A program made the position numbers and the translations under genes. Below are positions 5,076 through 9,614 of a stretch of DNA of 9,614 nucleotides, one piece after another; position 1 is the stretch's first letter; the number at the start of each line of letters is the position of its first letter. The DNA is taken from NCBI GenBank assembly GCA_948902155.1, contig CAQVQZ010000077.1, forward strand, positions 1-9,614, written 5' to 3'. This DNA is from an uncultured Oscillibacter sp. (GTDB lineage Bacteria > Bacillota_A > Clostridia > Oscillospirales > Oscillospiraceae). The notes below the pieces were generated by a model. The model did not search any database and had not been told where the DNA came from. It saw nothing but the letters and a program-made list of their open reading frames with translations.

Positions 5076-5107
5076 GCCGCGCCCCCTCCAGGGACGCGGC
5101 CCTTTTT
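5076..5107 (+). terminator. Intrinsic terminator in the gltB leader (possible attenuator)
   Basis: GCCGCGCCCC (5076-5085) pairs with GGGACGCGGC (5091-5100), nine of ten positions, around CTCCA, followed by CCTTTTT ending at 5107. It starts only about ten bases after the predicted transcription start, leaving an AGAGAGAG tract but too little upstream sequence for a classical RNA antiterminator. Full-length gltB mRNA would need read-through, regulated termination, or another promoter. No known riboswitch or T-box signature was recognised in 5065-5191. Confidence 0.7.
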
Positions 5108-5191
5108 ATCTCCCCAGAATCTGACACATTAAAGCGGTGAACCGCCCTCCGGTCCCCCGCCTGCGATTTCAGAAGAAACGGAGTGATACCC

Positions 5192-8100
5192 GTGACAAAT
5201 TCCTCCCCCTTATACAGCCCCCGGTTCGAGCACGACGCCTGCGGCATCGGCGCGGTGGTGGACCTCAAGGGCCGGAAAACCTATGGCACCGTGGACAGCG
5301 CCCTGAAAATTGTGGAGAAGCTGGAGCACCGGGCCGGCAAGGACGCCTCCGGCGAGACCGGCGACGGCGTGGGCCTGCTGCTCCAGGTGCCCCATAAGCT
5401 GATGGTCCGGGCCGCCGCCGAGCTGGGCGTCTCCCTGGGCGGCCCCAGGGACTACGGCGTGGGCATGTTCTTTTTCCCCGCCGGCCACCTGGAGCGGGCC
5501 CAGGCCAAGAAGATGCTGGAGATCATCGTGGCCAAGGAGGGCATGGAGTTCCTGGGCTGGCGGGACGTGCCCGTCCGGCCCGAGTCCCTGGGCCAACGGG
5601 CCCGGAGCTGCATGCCCCACATCAGTCAGTGCTTTGTCCGCCGCCCGGCGGACTGCCCCCAGGGCCTGGACTTCGACCGGAAGCTCTACGTGGCCCGCCG
5701 GGTCTTCGAGCAGTCCAACGTCAACACCTACATTCCCTCCTTCTCCAGCCGTACCATCGTCTACAAGGGCATGTTCCTGGTGGGCCAGCTCCGGCAGTTC
5801 TACGTCGACCTGACCGACCCGGACTGCGAGAGCGCCATCGCCCTGGTCCACTCCCGGTTTTCCACCAACACCACCCCTTCCTGGGAGCGGGCCCACCCCA
5901 ACCGCTACATCCTCCACAACGGCGAGATCAACACCATCCGGGGCAACGCGGACCGGATGCTGGCCCGGGAGGAGACGATTTCCTCTCCCATCATGGACGA
6001 GGACATGGACAAAATTCTTCCCGTGGTGGACCAGAGCGGGTCCGACTCCTCCATGCTGGACAACACCCTGGAGTTCCTCATGATGAACGGCATGGAGCTG
6101 CCCCAGGCCGTCATGCTCTGCATCCCGGAGCCCTGGGCCCAGGACCGGCGGATGGACCGGGAGAAGCGGGACTTCTACCACTACTACGCCACCATGATGG
6201 AGCCCTGGGACGGCCCCGCCGCCATCGTCTTCTCCGACGGCGACACCGTGGGGGCCGTGCTGGACCGGAATGGCCTCCGGCCCTGCCGGTGGTATCTCAC
6301 CGGGGACGGCCGGCTCATCCTGTCCTCCGAGGTGGGCGTGCTGGACGTGCCGCCGGAGAACATCGTGAAAAAATCCCGCCTCCAGCCGGGGCGGATGCTG
6401 CTGGCGGACCTCCGGGAGGGCCGCCTGGTGGACGACGCGGAGCTGAAAATGCGCTGCGCCACCCGCCAGCCCTACGGCGAGTGGCTGGACGCGAACCTGG
6501 TCCACCTGCGGGACCTTCCCATCCCCAACCGCCGCCCGGAGACCCATTCCCAGGAGCTGCGGGATAAGCTGTACAAGGCGTTCGGCTACACCTATGAAGA
6601 GGTCAAGGACGCCATTCTCCCCATGGCGCGGGACGGGGTGGAGCCCACCTCCGCCATGGGCGTGGACACGCCGCTGGCGGTGCTCAGCGAGCGGCATCAG
6701 CCCTTGTTCAACTACTTCAAGCAGCTCTTTGCCCAGGTGACGAATCCCCCCATCGACGCCATCCGGGAGGAGATCGTCACGGACACCACGGTCTACGTGG
6801 GCCCCAGCGGCAACCTGCTGGAGGAGAAGGCGTCCAACTGCACCGTATTGCAGATTCAAAACCCCATCCTCACCTCCGTGGACCTGATGAAAATCCGCTA
6901 CATGGACCGCCCCGGCTTCCGTGTGGAGACCGTCTCCCTGCTCTACTACAAGGGCTCTCCCCTGAAAAACGCCCTGGACCGGCTGCTGGTGAACGTGGAC
7001 CGGGCCTATAAGAAGGGGGCCAACATCGTCATCCTCTCCGACCGGGGGGTGAACGAAAACCATGTGGCGATTCCCTCCCTCCTGGCCGTCAGTACGTTGG
7101 AGCAATATTTGGTCCGCACCAAGAAGCGGACCGCCGTTTCCCTGGTGCTGGAGAGCGCCGAGCCCAGGGACGTCCACCACTTCGCCACCCTCCTGGGCTA
7201 CGGCGCTCAGGCCATCAACCCCTATCTGGCCCAGGAGTGCGTGGAGGAGCTGGTGACCCTGGGCCTGCTGGACAAGGACGCGGGGGCGGCGGTGAACGAC
7301 TACAACAGCGCCATCCTCCACGGCATCGTCAAAATCGCCTCCAAGATGGGCATTTCCACCATCCAGTCCTACCAGTCCGCCCAGATTTTCGAGTGCGTGG
7401 GCATCAACAAGGCCGTCATCGACCAGTATTTCACCAACACCGTCAGCCGCGTGGGCGGCGTGGGGCTCCAGGAGATCGGCGAGGGCGTGGAGTGGAACCA
7501 CAACCAGGCTTTCGACCCCCTGGGCCTGGGCTGCGACAGCAGCCTGGACTCCATGGGCGGGCACAAGCTCCGTTCCGGCCCGGACAAAGAGGACCACATG
7601 TACAGCCCCCGGACCATCCTCCTGCTGCAAAAGGCGGCACGGGAGGGCAGCTATGACACCTTCCGGGAGTACAGCGCCCTGGTGGACTTCGCCGACAAGC
7701 CCCACACCCTCCGGGGGCTGCTGGACTTCAAGTTTGACGAAAACGGCGGCGTGCCCCTGGAGGAAGTGGAGCCCGCCGATTCCATCGTCAAGCGCTTCAA
7801 GACCGGGGCCATGAGCTACGGCTCCATCTCCCAGGAGGCCCACGAGTGCATGGCGATCGCCATGAACCGCATCGGCGGCAAGTCCAACTCCGGCGAGGGC
7901 GGCGAGGCGGCGGAGCGCCTCCACGGGGACCGCTGCTCCGCCATCAAGCAGGTGGCCTCCGGCCGCTTCGGCGTCACCAGCGAGTATCTGGGCAGCGCCC
8001 AGGAGATTCAGATCAAAATGGCCCAGGGGGCCAAGCCCGGCGAGGGCGGGCACCTGCCGGGGAAGAAGGTCTATCCCTGGATTGCCAAAACCCGGTGCTC

Positions 8101-9614
8101 CACCCCCGGCGTCACCCTGATCTCCCCGCCGCCCCATCACGACATCTACTCCATCGAGGACCTGGCCCAGCTCATTTACGACCTGAAAAACGCCAACCGC
8201 TACGCCCGCATCAGCGTGAAGCTGGTCAGCGAGGCGGGGGTGGGCACCATCGCGGCGGGCGTCGCCAAGGCCGGAGCCCAGGTGGTGCTGATCTCCGGCC
8301 ACGACGGCGGCACCGGCGCGGCCCCGAAAAGCTCCATCCAGGGAGCGGGCCTGCCCTGGGAGCTGGGCGTGGCGGAGGCCCATCAAACGTTGATTCAAAA
8401 CGGCCTGCGGAGCCAGGTGGCCATCGAGGCCGACGGCAAGCTCATGACGGGCCGGGACGTGGCCATCGCCTGTATGCTGGGGGCGGAGGAATTCGGCTTC
8501 GCCACTGCGCCCCTGGTGACTCTGGGGTGCTGCATGATGCGGGCCTGCAACCTGGACACCTGCCCGGCGGGCATTGCCACCCAGGACCCGGAGCTGCGTA
8601 AGCGCTTCTCCGGCAAGCCGGAGTATGTGGTGAACTTCATGTACTTCGTGGCCCAGGAGCTGCGGGAGTACATGGCGAAGCTGGGCGTCCGCACCGTGGA
8701 CGAACTGGTGGGCCGCTGCGACCTGCTGCGGGTCCGGGACCATCTGGTGACCCACCGGGCGGAGACCCTGGACCTCAGCGCATTGCTCCAAAACCCCTAC
8801 GGGGACCGGGCGCCCCACTTCGACCCCGCCGCCGCCTACGACTTCCACCTGGAGCGGACGGCGGACGTGAGCATCCTTCTGGAGAAGCTGGGCCGGAGCC
8901 TGAAGACCAAAAAATCCGGCCGCCTGGAGCTGAACGTGTCCTCCACGGACCGGGCCTTCGGCACCCTGTTCGGCTCCGAGATCACCCGGACCTGCGGGAA
9001 CGAGCTGCCCGACGACAGCTACGTCGTCACCTGCCACGGCGGCGGCGGACAGTCCTTCGGGGCCTTCATCCCCAAGGGCCTGACCCTGGTGCTGGAGGGG
9101 GACTGTAACGACGGCTGCGGCAAGGGCCTCTCCGGCGGCAAGATCATCCTCTATCCCCCCCGGAACAGCGCCTTTAAGCCGGGGGAGAACATCATCGCCG
9201 GAAACGTGGCCCTCTACGGGGCCACCGGCGGCAAGGCGTTCATCAACGGCTGCGCCGGAGAGCGCTTCTGCGTCCGGAACTCCGGGGCCTCCGCCGTGGT
9301 GGAGGGCGTGGGGGACCACGGCTGCGAGTACATGACCGGAGGCCGGGTGGTCATCCTGGGCCCCACGGGGAAGAACTTCGCCGCAGGCATGAGCGGCGGC
9401 GTGGCCTACGTCCTGGACGAGCGGCACGACCTCTACCTCCGGCTGAACAAGGAGCAGGTCCTCACCAACGAGCTGACGGAGCAGCACGACATCGCCGAGC
9501 TCCGGGCCCTCATCGAGGAGCACGTCGCCGCCACCGGCTCCCCCAGGGGGAAGAAGATTCTGGCGGCGTTCCAGTCCTACGTCCCCTGCTTCAAGAAGGT
9601 CCTGCCCAGGGACT
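5192..9614 (+). CDS. gltB: Glutamate synthase large subunit (3' end outside the window)
   Basis: The enzyme makes two glutamates from glutamine and 2-oxoglutarate, with electrons normally delivered by the small subunit GltD. The frame is open for 1474 residues to the window edge; the family is about 1500-1520 long, so roughly 30-50 residues are missing. The order of domains is a class II glutaminase domain beginning at Cys17 (D-A-C-G-I-G; the first 16 residues are a propeptide removed in this family) with NGEIN at 243-247, a central domain (about 440-780), the FMN/2-oxoglutarate domain with GAMSYGS at 872-878 and SGHDGGTG at 1035-1042, and the 3Fe-4S cysteines Cys1113, Cys1119 and Cys1124 (C-x5-C-x4-C). 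A glycine-repeat GXGXG helix domain starts near 1283. I followed the frame throughout and saw no stop or frameshift. GTG start, with GGAG at 5180-5183 eight bases upstream. gltD is probably beyond the right edge. Confidence 0.96.
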   Translation, partial: MTNSSPLYSPRFEHDACGIGAVVDLKGRKTYGTVDSALKIVEKLEHRAGKDASGETGDGVGLLLQVPHKLMVRAAAELGVSLGGPRDYGVGMFFFPAGHLERAQAKKMLEIIVAKEGMEFLGWRDVPVRPESLGQRARSCMPHISQCFVRRPADCPQGLDFDRKLYVARRVFEQSNVNTYIPSFSSRTIVYKGMFLVGQLRQFYVDLTDPDCESAIALVHSRFSTNTTPSWERAHPNRYILHNGEINTIRGNADRMLAREETISSPIMDEDMDKILPVVDQSGSDSSMLDNTLEFLMMNGMELPQAVMLCIPEPWAQDRRMDREKRDFYHYYATMMEPWDGPAAIVFSDGDTVGAVLDRNGLRPCRWYLTGDGRLILSSEVGVLDVPPENIVKKSRLQPGRMLLADLREGRLVDDAELKMRCATRQPYGEWLDANLVHLRDLPIPNRRPETHSQELRDKLYKAFGYTYEEVKDAILPMARDGVEPTSAMGVDTPLAVLSERHQPLFNYFKQLFAQVTNPPIDAIREEIVTDTTVYVGPSGNLLEEKASNCTVLQIQNPILTSVDLMKIRYMDRPGFRVETVSLLYYKGSPLKNALDRLLVNVDRAYKKGANIVILSDRGVNENHVAIPSLLAVSTLEQYLVRTKKRTAVSLVLESAEPRDVHHFATLLGYGAQAINPYLAQECVEELVTLGLLDKDAGAAVNDYNSAILHGIVKIASKMGISTIQSYQSAQIFECVGINKAVIDQYFTNTVSRVGGVGLQEIGEGVEWNHNQAFDPLGLGCDSSLDSMGGHKLRSGPDKEDHMYSPRTILLLQKAAREGSYDTFREYSALVDFADKPHTLRGLLDFKFDENGGVPLEEVEPADSIVKRFKTGAMSYGSISQEAHECMAIAMNRIGGKSNSGEGGEAAERLHGDRCSAIKQVASGRFGVTSEYLGSAQEIQIKMAQGAKPGEGGHLPGKKVYPWIAKTRCSTPGVTLISPPPHHDIYSIEDLAQLIYDLKNANRYARISVKLVSEAGVGTIAAGVAKAGAQVVLISGHDGGTGAAPKSSIQGAGLPWELGVAEAHQTLIQNGLRSQVAIEADGKLMTGRDVAIACMLGAEEFGFATAPLVTLGCCMMRACNLDTCPAGIATQDPELRKRFSGKPEYVVNFMYFVAQELREYMAKLGVRTVDELVGRCDLLRVRDHLVTHRAETLDLSALLQNPYGDRAPHFDPAAAYDFHLERTADVSILLEKLGRSLKTKKSGRLELNVSSTDRAFGTLFGSEITRTCGNELPDDSYVVTCHGGGGQSFGAFIPKGLTLVLEGDCNDGCGKGLSGGKIILYPPRNSAFKPGENIIAGNVALYGATGGKAFINGCAGERFCVRNSGASAVVEGVGDHGCEYMTGGRVVILGPTGKNFAAGMSGGVAYVLDERHDLYLRLNKEQVLTNELTEQHDIAELRALIEEHVAATGSPRGKKILAAFQSYVPCFKKVLPRD

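Noticed and set aside
4780..5124. Rightward 114-codon frame between the antisense promoter and gltB
   Set aside because: It runs across the antisense promoter, the gltB promoter and the leader terminator, has no ribosome binding site and no recognisable domain.
4558..5268. Leftward 236-codon frame over the small-peptide module
   Set aside because: It covers both opposed promoters, the terminators and the gltB start, and shows no domain; the regulatory signals explain the region better.
5210..9523. Uninterrupted 1437-codon frame on the minus strand opposite gltB
   Set aside because: It is the antisense shadow of a GC-rich gene. Its composition is low complexity (Gly, Val, His, Leu, Ala rich), with no domain motifs or ribosome binding site, while the plus strand shows all glutamate synthase motifs.
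1..9614. tRNA, rRNA, CRISPR arrays, insertion sequences
   Set aside because: No cloverleaf, rRNA core sequence, regularly spaced repeats or transposase frames were seen on either strand.

Overview
The window looks like chromosomal DNA of a GC-rich, spore-forming member of the Clostridia, most likely Oscillospiraceae-like (Flavonifractor/Oscillibacter type). The reasons are GC-rich codon use, a SCIFF-peptide radical SAM maturase (a hallmark of Clostridia), a SpoVAF/GerA-type spore protein behind a sigma-G-like promoter, AGGAGG-type ribosome binding sites, and a glutamate synthase large subunit with its N-terminal catalytic cysteine. The genus is an inference.

Layout. (1) 1-1107 (+): the 3' three quarters of the SCIFF maturase gene (scfB/cteB type), cut by the left edge. 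It is translationally coupled (ATGA overlap) to (2) 1104-2456, a PLP-dependent Orn/Lys/Arg decarboxylase-family enzyme of the short Gram-positive type. (3) A terminator-like hairpin at 2482-2518 stands only 24 bases before (4) a 59-residue single-cluster ferredoxin gene (2543-2722). A bidirectional terminator (2745-2779) separates this rightward cluster from (5) the leftward spoVAF-like gene (2784-4202), which has a near-consensus sigma-G promoter at 4224-4253.

(6) The 4.35-4.81 kb interval has no conventional gene but is densely organised. A sigma-A promoter (TTGGCA, 17 bases, TATAAT) reads rightward through a 192-base structured leader to a 28-codon hydrophobic peptide with an almost perfect ribosome binding site, ending in a strong terminator hairpin. 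A perfect-consensus promoter (TTGACA, 17 bases, TATAAT) on the opposite strand fires back into that hairpin. This is the architecture of a type I toxin-antitoxin locus with convergent, 3'-overlapping RNAs. The two promoters and the first ~30 transcribed bases of both RNAs resemble each other as an inverted repeat, and both RNAs are predicted to start with GAAGGACGC. I consider this the most interesting part of the window.

(7) 5029-9614: gltB, encoding glutamate synthase large subunit. It starts at a GTG at 5192 and is cut by the right edge after 1474 residues. Its promoter has perfect hexamers, but an intrinsic terminator lies between promoter and gene, suggesting control by premature termination. 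The SCIFF/decarboxylase/ferredoxin cluster, the spore gene, the small-peptide module and gltB are probably four separate transcription units.
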